Below are positions 29,860-39,715 of a stretch of DNA of 46,487 bases, piece by piece (the first letter of the stretch is position 1; each line of letters starts with the position of its first letter). The position numbers were made by a program, and so were the translations under genes. The notes under the pieces were generated by a model. That model saw only the letters and a list, made by a program, of their open reading frames with translations, did no database searches and was not told where the DNA came from. Origin of the DNA: Pilasporangium apinafurcum (Eukaryota; Oomycota; Peronosporomycetes; Pythiales; Pythiaceae); NCBI GenBank assembly GCA_001600495.1, contig BCKE01000053.1:238625-285111 (forward strand). Direction: 5' to 3'.

Positions 29860-31765
29860 TCTAGAATGAATATCGTAAGATTTATTTATATTGTCTTTAG
29901 TGGCTGGCCAGTCGCTGGCTCATCATCCATTGTTGGTCCCTGCAGTGCACACTTCAAATCCTGCTGTCATGATCACTTGAAGATGAGCATCCAGGCAAGG
30001 TCTCAGACACAAGTGTCTGATAATTTGCTTTGTTAACGCAACATTTGAAAAATACTAAAATATATCCAAAATAGTTGGTAATTTATATTTGACGAATTAT
30101 TATTGGCTATTTTGCTAATATATTCCATAACGATATTTACGATATTACCTAATCAATGTGATGATCAATTTTGTGTTGACGGAATCGTTTATATAGTGAT
30201 CAATTCCCGGCTGCATCACAGATCGGCTTTCTTGATAGATGGGCCAGCTCTTTTATTGAAAATCAAAACAAAATCAGAACGGATTGAATGGTGGAGTTCC
30301 TAATCGTCTATTAATGGCTGCAAACGCACTATTCATTGATAATCCTTCAAATTACTGGAGTTGGAAAGAATATGGACGATATGTCGAGTGTAGTCATCCA
30401 GAACCATTAGTACTGATAACGTATTCCCCTATGTGATGTTCATCCATTGAAGCGGCTATAAAGGTTAAAGAGACCAGAAGCATGGGACTCGTGTAAGAGA
30501 TCTATCCAACTTATTGTACTTTAGTCATGACTCCTTGTTGATGATTGGCAGCAGAATGCTGTCCTTGACCACGTCATTCGTCAGTTCTCTGTGCATGCTT
30601 TCAGAGTACTGTTGCAGTTCAATGTGAAATGATAAAGAACAGCTGCGGTCAGATATTACGCATATACGTTTCACATCATATGGGAGTAGTAATCAACCCA
30701 AGGCAGCCATCTCACGGCCATTGCTACCGCTAATTGGTTTTGCTATAACCAATATGTTTGCATGGAATTAAAGAGCTGCCTTTCACTTCGTTTATTGGCA
30801 TTAAATCCGCAAGCTCCATTGCTCTCATCATCGCGATATCTATGCTAGGCTGGATCCACTGAGGTACCTGCAGTGATTTTTTTGCGTGTGTGTATGATTG
30901 TTCTTAGACCTCGTATCTGCAAGGGATCAGTTCATCCTTTAAGTTTGATTCTTTCGGCTAGTTCATCATGTTAAAATCAAGTTAATTTAATCATGATGGT
31001 GCACACAGCGTGAAACGATTTTTTGCCGCTACAATTTTGTTCGTGCAGGGCAATGCTTGGACACCGATAGATCTGTTGATCCATTCACCAGCGCGACTTC
31101 CCACCCAGTGCGCTACCTTCCCTTGTCGTTCTACCAAGAGTACAGCAAACCAATAGAAGCAAACGAACGCGTTAAATGTCTATTGATTCGGTCCAGTATG
31201 TGTGAGACTCCGTTGGGTGCACTCGCGATCCAGTCAAATATCAAATTACCTAAAACACAAAATGAATAGGTAAGTTCGCCATGGCTGTCAACCTTTGCTA
31301 TTAACAATCTACAGGTAAGCATATCACATAATTCAATTTTTAGCTTAGTTGCCTCAACATTGCTAAGACGCTATCGAATAACAAATGATACAGCTCGCAT
31401 CTAGTGGTATAAAATATTTTGCACACGAATTCATTGTTAGTTCAGTGTCGTTGTGTCAATCGGTGGTATGGAAAGCACCGTCCTGTCTTTGGCATAAGCC
31501 CACGAATGACTGAAGCTGGTGTGGATGTGATGACGAAGAAGATTATAGAAGTTGAAATCCTTATGATCGTACACTTGTTTTTGTTCATCAGTTCCTGAAT
31601 GCTTGGCGATGTGCGATTGCGTCGTCCTGTGCGTCACGTAAACATCAACAATTCACAGAAGGACAAATAAACTATAAATGAACATCCGGTATAACGTGTA
31701 TACCGCATTTTATAGCTCTGTGTCGTCTCAACTGTTTTGTTGGTAGTTTACTTAACATGATAATG
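29860..31765. other. long intergenic region, nothing recognised
   Basis: About 1.9 kb of AT-rich DNA between divergent MDR genes 4 and 5. Short frames without motifs; I could not align any part to the transposable relics in this window. Confidence 0.4.
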
Positions 31766-31772
31766 CTCATGG

Positions 31773-31787
31773 ACCATTTTCAAAAGT
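31773..31787 (+). promoter_or_regulatory. oomycete-type initiator for MDR gene 5
   Basis: ACCATTTTCAAAAGT lies 32 bp before the ATG at 31820 and argues for that start over the upstream ATG at 31805. Confidence 0.5.
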
Positions 31788-31819
31788 AATTTCACTTGTG
31801 ACGAGTGATCCCATTCGCC

Positions 31820-32812
31820 ATGACTAGTGCTTTGTTTCCTGAGACCTTTCGTGCGTACGAATATACTAAACACGGTCCTTTTAACGACGTTGTACGGCTC
31901 AGTAACACAGTTAAGCACGTCCCACTTGGCCCAGCGGATGTGCGTATCAAGGTCCACAGCGCTGCACTCAACCCGGCCGATTATAAATTTGTCGAATTCG
32001 AATCTGGTGCGCTCCCCAGTTCCCCTACGGTGGAAAAACCCTTTCATGTAGGCTTTGATATCGCCGGTACGCTGGTAGAGATCGGAGTAGACGTGAAAGA
32101 GTATAAGGTTGGCGATCAAGTCTTTGCGATGGCACCGAACGCCAATATTGGAGCTTTTGCTGAATTTCATGTGCTGGATGTGCAATACATTGCCTCTATG
32201 CCCAAGCGTTTGACGTACAACCAAGCGGCGGGGATCCCATTAGCGTCACTTACGAGTTTTCAGGCGCTGACTGAGCACAGTCACGTCACAGCTGGGAGTC
32301 GTGTGTTGATTCTCGGTGGCAGTAGCGGCTGCGGAGGGTTTGCCGTACAAATCGCCAAAGCATTGGGCGCGTATGTATTTGCAACGACAAGCACACGGAA
32401 CATTCCGTTAGTACAATCACTGGGTGCAGATCGAGTGATTGATTATACGCAAGAAAAGTGGGTCGATGTGATTGATGAGCAATCAATCGATGTCATTTAT
32501 GACTGCGGTGTCGAGGCGAATGCATGGAATATTGGTGCACAGAAAGTATTGAAGGCCAAAGCGCGGTTTGTGACGCTACTGCCGATTGCCCAGCCACAAG
32601 TTACCTCGGCAGTTGGTGCAACTGCCTCGCACATTCGCACGAGACCCGATGGCACCTGCTTAAAGGAGATCACGAAGCTGATCGATGCAGGAAACCTGAA
32701 CACACCTATTGACTCGGTGCATCTGTTTGAAAATTTATTTGAAGCCATGGCGATCCAGCGATCGGGCCGCGCTCGAGGCAAGATCATTCTCGAGATTGCG
32801 AAAGAGCTCTAA
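31820..32812 (+). CDS. medium-chain dehydrogenase/quinone oxidoreductase-like protein 5
   Basis: 330 residues from the second in-frame ATG (MTSALFPETFRAYEYTKHGP), chosen because it aligns with the starts of the paralogues; an ATG at 31805 would add five residues. NPADYKFVEFE and GFDIAGTLVEIG lie in the GroES-like part. LILGGSSGCGGFAVQIAK is the nucleotide loop. GADRVIDYTQEKW and YDCGVEANAWN follow. An intact, probable NAD(P)H-dependent reductase. Confidence 0.9.
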   Translation: MTSALFPETFRAYEYTKHGPFNDVVRLSNTVKHVPLGPADVRIKVHSAALNPADYKFVEFESGALPSSPTVEKPFHVGFDIAGTLVEIGVDVKEYKVGDQVFAMAPNANIGAFAEFHVLDVQYIASMPKRLTYNQAAGIPLASLTSFQALTEHSHVTAGSRVLILGGSSGCGGFAVQIAKALGAYVFATTSTRNIPLVQSLGADRVIDYTQEKWVDVIDEQSIDVIYDCGVEANAWNIGAQKVLKAKARFVTLLPIAQPQVTSAVGATASHIRTRPDGTCLKEITKLIDAGNLNTPIDSVHLFENLFEAMAIQRSGRARGKIILEIAKEL

Positions 32813-32930
32813 CGAAATAACTACAAATGGAACCAGGCTAGGAAAAACGCGTGGTGAGCAAGTGGATGCTTAGGAGGAATTAACGTATTCGTCCTATCTG
32901 ACCGAGTGGCTATCTGACATTATAACCTCA

Positions 32931-33040
32931 ACCTCAAGAGATCATATGAGACACCAAAGTACTAGTGCCTCAGAGAGGACTTGCTGATTTTTCTTTGGGC
33001 CCGATTTGACTACCAAAAAGCTACTTAAGACTAGACAACT
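32931..33040 (-). ncRNA. candidate guide-RNA scaffold / right end of Fanzor F2 (copy 2)
   Basis: Conserved with 24491-24604 over its length, including CTCAAGA.ATCATATGAG and AGACTAGACAA. It starts where the F2 coding similarity stops. Same caution as for copy 1: no expression evidence. Confidence 0.35.
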
Positions 33041-33790
33041 GCGGAGTAGCCATTCACGATATCTGGACTTTGAGAACAAGTCTTTATTGTAGTGTTTCTC
33101 ACACTCGACCATCCTTCCGCTATCCCTTTCCATCTTGCACTTCAGTAGCTTCATAAACTTGTAGTGAGACCATGTGGGCATTACTCTTGACGCCTTGCTT
33201 GAAATCCTTTTTTGCTTGGATGTCATCACTGAAGCCCAAAAGGATAGAAGAAGAGTTTCATAGTAGTTGTCCGACAGCCACTTGGACTTTATAATGCGTG
33301 GCCGACATCATCGTTTTCATTCGTTGAAAGATCCTATAAACTCTTTATCATAAAATGGCGTTTTCGTTTGGACTTTTCTTGAGACAATCGGGACTTGAGA
33401 CGATCGATTAATAAACAGACAGCGGTTGAACATTGCGTTCTTGGTGTCATCTACACTTAACGCGATGACATGAGGGTCATACAAAGTGGTGAAACTACGG
33501 ACTCCGGGATCAATTATGTACGTGCGAATGAAGTCTATACTGAAATTCTTTCAATACTAGAGCGCAGACAATTGATTCAAGATCATACGACCGCGTTCTG
33601 TATCTGCTAGCGCTTGAGACAGCTCTGACATTAGCTAGACCTTGAAGATCCCACGTTCTAATGATTTCAGAATGGATACCAAATATCTCTAACATTGGCA
33701 GATGATACATACTTGGTCATGCCTTTCGACTGAAATGATGTCATGAGATTGACAGATGAGATAGATGACAGTCAGTCACAGGCTGCACTT
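32931..33790 (-). pseudogene. Fanzor lineage F2 relic with RuvC-I and bridge regions
   Basis: Read on the minus strand: a left region shared with 24841-24990, then MSELSQALADTERGRMILNQ. Next is TYIIDPGVRSFTTLYDPHVI (about 33470-33530), the TnpB/Fanzor RuvC-I motif with the DPG aspartate near 33509-33511. Next is SKWLSDNYYETLLLSFLGFS, and in another frame RVMPTWSHYKFMKLLKCKME and RMVECEKHYNKDLF, the segment leading to the zinc ribbon. There a one-base loss and a deletion remove the cysteines and RuvC-III, and the copy jumps to the conserved 3' flank. It complements the deletion pattern of the other two F2 copies. Confidence 0.8.
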
Positions 33791-34099
33791 GAAAGTTTAC
33801 AGCTATGGATGATATGTAAATAACGTACTAGAGATGAAGAGCCATCGCATGGAACTATTCAAGTGCTGTCGCTGCTTGTTGCGGTTGGAGCAACAGGTCA
33901 GTTGTCACAGATCGTCCAATAGTGTTTGGCTGAAGGTTTCATAAAATAACTGGCGTCAGTTCCCAGTTTGAGCATGTGACCAAAAGGAAATGGTAGTGGT
34001 GAACTACGGTTTATTAAATTCCTATTTACGACTCAACGGTGCATCGGTGGTAATATCACGGACATGGACGCACTCAAGGCTCCCACTGTCCCATATAAG

Positions 34100-34360
34100 C
34101 TCGTATGTGCGATGTTTGCCTTCCTTTCACAGCGATACTACCGTATCACACTTTCTGGACAATCACTTTGACTTAGTCATCAGCTGGATCTCCTTGGAGA
34201 TGCACTGTCATCGCTTCGTATCCGTTCTTGAAGAGTGGCAATGAAGAGCTCATTGCGGAGAATTCGAAATAAGTTTTTGTTTCTATCGATAGGGATTGTT
34301 TCGCTTCAAAAAACATGTCAAAGTGCATCCTACTGATAGGAGAAATGGAGGATAGATCTC
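34100..34360 (-). repeat. inverted, diverged copy of the 21278-21527 repeat
   Basis: The minus strand reads a hairpin TCCTATCAGTAGGA, CCCTATCGATAGAAA, then MSSSLPLFKNGYEAMTVH before a stop; a second frame has VKGRQTSHIRA. Nucleotide similarity to the other copy is roughly 75-80%. The parent gene or element family is unknown. Confidence 0.55.
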
Positions 34361-34641
34361 ATTTTTGCTTATTATCCACACCGCAAAGAATCAGGTGCAA
34401 AAATTTTCTTGTTTCTGTTTGAATAACGCTTTAATGATGGATGGAGGAATGTACTGTATCCGCCCATGAGGATAACAATGCAAGAAAATCTGCCTACTCC
34501 TTCACAACTCCACTGGAATGCACGTAACAATGTGACGCATCGCGGAACATTGCGACCGCACGATAGTCGGATGCCCGATCATGAGATGCCCACTTCGAAG
34601 TTGGCAGCCACTAACAGATGGTTCGAAATACAACACGTATC

Positions 34642-34667
34642 CTCTCTCTCTCTCTCTCTCTCTCTCT
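34642..34667 (+). repeat. (CT)13 microsatellite
   Basis: Uninterrupted CT dinucleotides. A shorter CT run lies at about 39186-39201. Confidence 0.9.
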
Positions 34668-34679
34668 TTGCTGTGTCTC

Positions 34680-35300
34680 ACTGGGAGAATTTGCGCTTTA
34701 TTGTCCCACTGCCGCCACTCATTCTATTTCCACGAACTGCGCGTGGAACAGCGATGTTGATCCGGGTTTAACAAGATTCTAAGCCACCCATGTCAAAGTG
34801 CTGTTCCATGTTAAACAACTTGGCAAGTACAAAAGTGTGACTTCCGCAGCTGTGCTAAGCACCTGTTGCCGCTTGTGTCGGTTCTTCGGGCGACGAGTTA
34901 TCTGAGTATTTTTAACTACATGCGTTTTTGATTGGTGTTTTTGCAATTTCTCGATGGTTTTGGAAGCCAATAATTCAATACCAGAAGCTGCTGGATACTT
35001 ATTTCGTTTAAAAAGATGCTGTGGCCCGAAGGTTCTTCTAAAATTACGGGAGGTATCTGCAATATTGAAGTTGCGATTTCTCTATAGGACTATGAAAAAT
35101 GATATATCGGAGGCTACATGTGGGTATAAGAAAACGAAGTGAAAAGATGGGGAATCTCTTACGGTATTCAACGGCACAAACTTTTTTTTTTCTCTCTTTT
35201 CTTCGACAATGCACAATGTATGGGAGGAAAATGGTGGACCGAAATGACATTGACAACGTCTTTCATTTCGTATTTTCCACACTGGTACACACTTCAACGA
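34680..35300. other. intergenic, 5' side of the cysteine-rich gene
   Basis: Contains a TTTCATTTCGTATTTTCC initiator-like sequence near 35263-35280, about 50 bp before the ATG at 35327. Otherwise nothing recognised. Confidence 0.35.
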
Positions 35301-35326
35301 TTCTATCATCAAGTTTTAACCAGACC

Positions 35327-35731
35327 ATGTCACACCAAGTCCCATCGTTGCAAATAGAGGACTATGAGTCACACATGCGTACGCAAGGATCGAAAGCACC
35401 CTCCATCTCACCCTTATCCGATGGACAGCGCTGCCGCACACACTCACCCCACTCCTGCTGTTGCTGTTCGTCACCATCCTGCTCTGTGAAGAGCCGATTG
35501 CATGACCGTTGTTGTCATCTGCAATTTTCGTACAATACTGACGAAGATTTGTGTTCGATGTCGCAAAAGAACATTATGGAGCTGATTACGATCGCCAAGA
35601 ATGACCCAGAGAGTCGAAGCGCTCAACTCGCGAAGAAAGCACTCAAGTACCGAAAGATTTTGGATTCGGTCGACGACAGTGACCTCAATGACCCTGCATT
35701 TGATTCGATGCAACGAGATGATCAGCCCTGA
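35327..35731 (+). CDS. hypothetical cysteine-rich small protein
   Basis: 134 residues from the ATG at 35327, chosen because an initiator-like element lies about 50 bp upstream; the frame is open further up but that part looks non-coding. The N-terminal half has a dense cysteine cluster (HSPHSCCCCSSPSCSVKSRL, then DRCCH). The C-terminal half looks helical and charged (MSQKNIMELITIAKNDPESR, AQLAKKALKYRKILDSVDDS). There is no signal peptide or membrane segment. A metal-binding or palmitoylated cytosolic protein is possible. I do not recognise the family. Confidence 0.5.
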   Translation: MSHQVPSLQIEDYESHMRTQGSKAPSISPLSDGQRCRTHSPHSCCCCSSPSCSVKSRLHDRCCHLQFSYNTDEDLCSMSQKNIMELITIAKNDPESRSAQLAKKALKYRKILDSVDDSDLNDPAFDSMQRDDQP

Positions 35732-35734
35732 ATG

Positions 35735-36520
35735 ACGCAAATCAGTTCTCAAGTTAGTTAGAAGAGAGTTAGCCAGCATGAATAGTCCATGATCATCCAA
35801 GCTTGGGCTGCTATTATTATTGGACGTCGATACACTTTTAAACGCACGTTTGAACAAGTAAACCAACTGTATAATCATCCACACAGCTAAAAGTGCGTGC
35901 ATTCTTCACATATCCTAACCGGTTCGCTCCGCTCGCAAAAGGAAAAACGCACACAACTTGGCATATCTTTACCAAGTAACTGGTTTCAAGATTGCCACTT
36001 TAGTGGGAATGAGCTCATCCAACTTATCCAGTCGCCCGGTCTCTCCCACTACTGAAGTATAGAATAACGCAGTAAGATACAGCCTTAGGATACATAGTCT
36101 CTGTACATGAAGAGATAGCTACTTCGATGTTGTTGCATCCATCATATTTAACGTAAAGGAATTGTTACAACCCACCTCTACACCATTATCACGCACCTCA
36201 ATATCCTAACTACGATGTGTCTTCGATAACTGGTCTGTGATTGGTTCACAATGACAGTAGTACATCGAAGCAGCCAGATGGCTGCATCCTCTGTGTCAAC
36301 GATGCTGAATACTCTCTACACAACATGACGCTATCCTCTCTTACTAACAAGCTGCCTGGAAAGATACTCTCATCTAGCATGCACTGTCGAAACTCCAGAC
36401 CAACAAACCAAGCAGACGCGCCTGACGTGAGAGCCATGTGATGAAAACATCCTCAGAAACTGCAAAGGCAAGGTTGATTCATTTCTCCACCTTTGCATAT
36501 GCGAACACAATCAGAGATGA
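35735..36520. other. intergenic, nothing recognised
   Basis: Short frames only. TAGTGGGA near 36001 and TCCCACTA near 36044 form a loose inverted pair. Confidence 0.4.
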
Positions 36521-36523
36521 TTC

Positions 36524-36539
36524 ATTCATTACAGAATTT
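36524..36539 (+). promoter_or_regulatory. oomycete-type initiator for GH6 gene 1
   Basis: ATTCATTACAGAATTT lies 31 bp before the ATG at 36570 and downstream of the more upstream ATG at 36438, which it therefore excludes from the transcript if used. Confidence 0.45.
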
Positions 36540-36569
36540 GCGCCCGTCGGACCATCACAATCCACCGAC

Positions 36570-38507
36570 ATGGTGCGCTTCTCCTTCGTAACCACTCTCT
36601 TCTATGGAGCTGCATTAAGTAGTGCTGTCTACGCTGACAGCGAGGAGCTTTGCTCGCTTGCGCCTGGAACATACGCCTCAGCAAAAATCACCTATCCAGC
36701 TGTGGCGTCTGCTCTCTCGAAATTAGAGAATTACTCAATCGCGACATGGTACACTGATCGAGACAGCACGTACGCCACCACTGCAGCGAATCTTGTGGCT
36801 ACTTGTCCCGAGTCTTCGCGGTTAAGTATCGTGGTCTATGGACTCCCCAATAAAGATTGTGACGCAGGCTACTCGTCCAGTGGTAGTGTAACCACCGCCG
36901 AGCAATATGAGGCATTTTTGACAGAATTGACTACCACCATTGGCGAACGGAAGGTGTTGTATGTCCTAGAACCTGATGCTGTCGGACTCTTGGCCGACAT
37001 CGATGGTTGTGGTGAAAGCGCTGGCTATCGTACCAACCTGAAGACGGCGACTAGTGTACTCTCAGCAAACCCAAATGCTGATATTTACTTGGACGTGGGC
37101 TACTGGACGCTCATGGACCCAACCAAAGCGGCCGCAGTGGTTGATGTCGTCACAGAACTGAGTGAAGCTGGACGAGTGAAGGGGATCACACTCAACACAG
37201 CTAATTATCGATCAACCGATGAGATGGCAGAGCTCTGCACGACGTTTCAGGAAGCAATGGGGTTGGAGGAAATGCACTGCATCGTCGACACGTCCCGTAA
37301 CTACAATGAGCCGCAATCGACCGAGTGGTGCAATGTGAAGCAGGCTGGTATTGGATTTCCACCCAGTGGATCAACCGGATATGCGAACCTAGACTATTTT
37401 CTCTGGATTAAGCCACCAGGCGAGAGCGATGGGACTTGCACCGATGGAAGTCACACGTCGGACTCGCTTGATGGTCCAGCTGCAGGTAGTTTTTTTGAGG
37501 AAGCGTTCACTTTGCTTTGGAATCAAGGCTACTTTGTCCAGCAACTTGGCATGCCGCAGATCGGTGATAACGCAGAGCAAACGTCGATACCAACTACATC
37601 TACACCAACGCCAGTACAGACACCATCACCAACAACTTCCATACCTTCTCCAACGACAGGAGAACCACAGACACTGGCACCAGTCACCCCGGCACCAGTC
37701 ACCCCGGCACCAGTCACCCCGGCACCAGAACCAACAACTTTCGCGCCTGCTCCCACTCAGACTGCAGTCACTTTAGCACCAACACCCACTACTAGCGAAC
37801 CGTGCCTCCCTACTGTGCCCTCATCAACTACGCCATCTGATATCCCTACTCCAGCTGCAACTGCTGTAGAGTTGATAACAGAATCTCCTGCTCAAGTAGT
37901 AATCTCGACAACACCAGAAGCTACCGCTACATCTGCTCCATTATCTGTTGTAAACAGCGGTAGTAGTGATGAATTAGCTGCTGGTCCGTCTATTTACGAT
38001 GGCGACAGCTCTGGGTCCGATAGTGAAGACGAAGGAGGTTCCAATAGCAGTGACAGTGCAATTAAAGCTGCTGCTGAACAACTCGCACTAGCTGGCAGTG
38101 ATATGAACGCTCAACTGGCTGCAGCCATTATGCTGCTTAGTCCGTTTGATGATATCGTGACTCCGACACCGACGCCGAAACGCACGACTCCTTCCCCAGT
38201 AGTGGTGGCTGCAAAAGCGGAGGCAACTCTTATATCAACTTCATCGCTCCGTTCAGCGGAAAAAGAATCAACTTCCTCTGCGGAGAGTGGATATGATGAA
38301 ACACAAACTGAAGCAACGACGACGGCTACATCTTCTGGTGGCGATACTGGCGTATCGGCTGGTGTCATTGGCGCAGCGTGTATGGTCGCAGGTGTCGCGG
38401 CAGTTGTAGCAGTGATGAGCGTGCGTGCTCGAAAGAAGCAGTTGAAAGAATCCAAGTCACCGGTAGTCAGTTGCACGCCGCAGATCAATTTCGTGTCAGT
38501 GCTCTAA
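36570..38507 (+). CDS. membrane-anchored glycoside hydrolase family 6 (cellulase-type)
   Basis: 645 residues. MVRFSFVTTLFYGAALSSAV is a signal peptide. The GH6 catalytic domain spans about residues 24-335 and would hydrolyse beta-1,4-glucan by inversion. Compared with Trichoderma Cel6A, Y90 and D96 lie in VVYGLPNKDCDAGYSS, D136 in VLEPDAVGLLA, D175 in YLDVGYW and D287 in KPPGESDGT, so the catalytic acid set is complete. A Thr/Pro-rich linker with APVTP repeats and a long Ser/acidic region (about 338-590) follow. Then comes a hydrophobic helix (about 597-618) with a basic stop-transfer RARKKQLK. The enzyme is probably displayed on the cell surface. The frame opens at 36438, but that start would hide the signal peptide. 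Confidence 0.9.
   Translation: MVRFSFVTTLFYGAALSSAVYADSEELCSLAPGTYASAKITYPAVASALSKLENYSIATWYTDRDSTYATTAANLVATCPESSRLSIVVYGLPNKDCDAGYSSSGSVTTAEQYEAFLTELTTTIGERKVLYVLEPDAVGLLADIDGCGESAGYRTNLKTATSVLSANPNADIYLDVGYWTLMDPTKAAAVVDVVTELSEAGRVKGITLNTANYRSTDEMAELCTTFQEAMGLEEMHCIVDTSRNYNEPQSTEWCNVKQAGIGFPPSGSTGYANLDYFLWIKPPGESDGTCTDGSHTSDSLDGPAAGSFFEEAFTLLWNQGYFVQQLGMPQIGDNAEQTSIPTTSTPTPVQTPSPTTSIPSPTTGEPQTLAPVTPAPVTPAPVTPAPEPTTFAPAPTQTAVTLAPTPTTSEPCLPTVPSSTTPSDIPTPAATAVELITESPAQVVISTTPEATATSAPLSVVNSGSSDELAAGPSIYDGDSSGSDSEDEGGSNSSDSAIKAAAEQLALAGSDMNAQLAAAIMLLSPFDDIVTPTPTPKRTTPSPVVVAAKAEATLISTSSLRSAEKESTSSAESGYDETQTEATTTATSSGGDTGVSAGVIGAACMVAGVAAVVAVMSVRARKKQLKESKSPVVSCTPQINFVSVL
37677..37722 (+). repeat. 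15-bp coding tandem repeat (APVTP), three copies
   Basis: GGCACCAGTCACCCC is repeated three times with no visible change, encoding APVTP units in the GH6 linker. Perfect repetition suggests recent slippage and possible length variation. Confidence 0.8.
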
Positions 38508-39675
38508 GACGCAGTGGAGGAGATTTATGTAGATGACAACCATGCAGCCGGTATCTTTCACTTCGTGTCTTGATTGATGTGTAAAAGTGTAAGTTTAGGT
38601 TGATCAGTTTTGTGTAGCGTAAAGGAGGGAATTTGTGTTTTCCAGCCAACGTGTATGAGCGATAAATAAGCAAACGTCGGTGTCTTTGAGTCTACTCATC
38701 TGTCGAGGTGTGTGGAAACCAAAGTCGTACACTTACATGCGTTGTGACTAGTGTTGCAAATTCTATTATTTGGATGCATGGATGGCATATAATGGGGAAT
38801 CTGAGCTTGTTCATTTGGAGTTTCACATTATATTCGGCTTTTACGTTGACGACTGAGCATATTCAGTCTTGTTGGGGTAATACCACAGCCCATGATGCTG
38901 GCGTCATTCAAATATGGAATGTGGATATGTTCGCTAGCGTCAGCTGTTGACATAGTGTGTGGCTATCCTTTTATGAAGAACAACGGAAAGCATCGGACCA
39001 TGTTTCTGGAGTTTTCCAGCTGCGCTTCGAAAGAAAAAAGATTAATTCATTGGACATCAAAACTGAACTGTTACACCAACCCGACTCTGTATCAGATAAT
39101 CAGTCATTTTATATGTAGTTTTGTATACTGAGATCAGTTATGCAACTGGTGAATCAAGTCAGATATAGTTTCGACTGGACTTTCCTCTCTCTCTCTCTCT
39201 CACATCTACTTCTCCCATTGCCTTTGCTGTTCGAATGTTCCACCCTACGACTTAATCATCAAAACTATCTTCAGCAATACATATCGCACAATCAACGGAT
39301 TCATCCACAAAGCATTTTTCTCAAAGGTTTCCGAGCGAAACTTGACTTTCTATCTTCAGATATGCATTGGCTTCATATGTAAAAACTTTACAGGCACTGT
39401 CCTCACAATCAGACGACAGTGATCCATATAATAAATCTCTAGAACTTTCTCTCTGTGGGCACACTCGCGTCGGTAACATCCTCAGCCTGTCGAACCGTTT
39501 CTGGCGCGCCATCTGCTGTTTTTGCTTTTTTTTCGTTTTTGTTCAATAACTGACGCTTCAGTAATAGACCAGGCAGTGGTGGTGGTGTGTGTCAGATTGC
39601 AGCAACTACTTACTTACGCTGATTAGAAAAGTCGTATCATTTTAAAACTTGCCATCCACACCTCAGCCCAAGCCT
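38508..39675. other. intergenic between the GH6 genes
   Basis: No supported gene. It contains a short CT run near 39186. Confidence 0.4.
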
Positions 39676-39680
39676 CGGCA

Positions 39681-39694
39681 TCCATTTCCAAAAG
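39681..39694 (+). promoter_or_regulatory. oomycete-type initiator for GH6 gene 2
   Basis: TCCATTTCCAAAAG lies 22 bp before the ATG. Confidence 0.45.
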
Positions 39695-39715
39695 GACCGA
39701 GTTCCTATCCTCACA

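Noticed and set aside
36438-36569. Upstream in-frame start for GH6 gene 1
   Set aside because: It would place 44 residues before a clear signal peptide, and the initiator-like element lies downstream of it.
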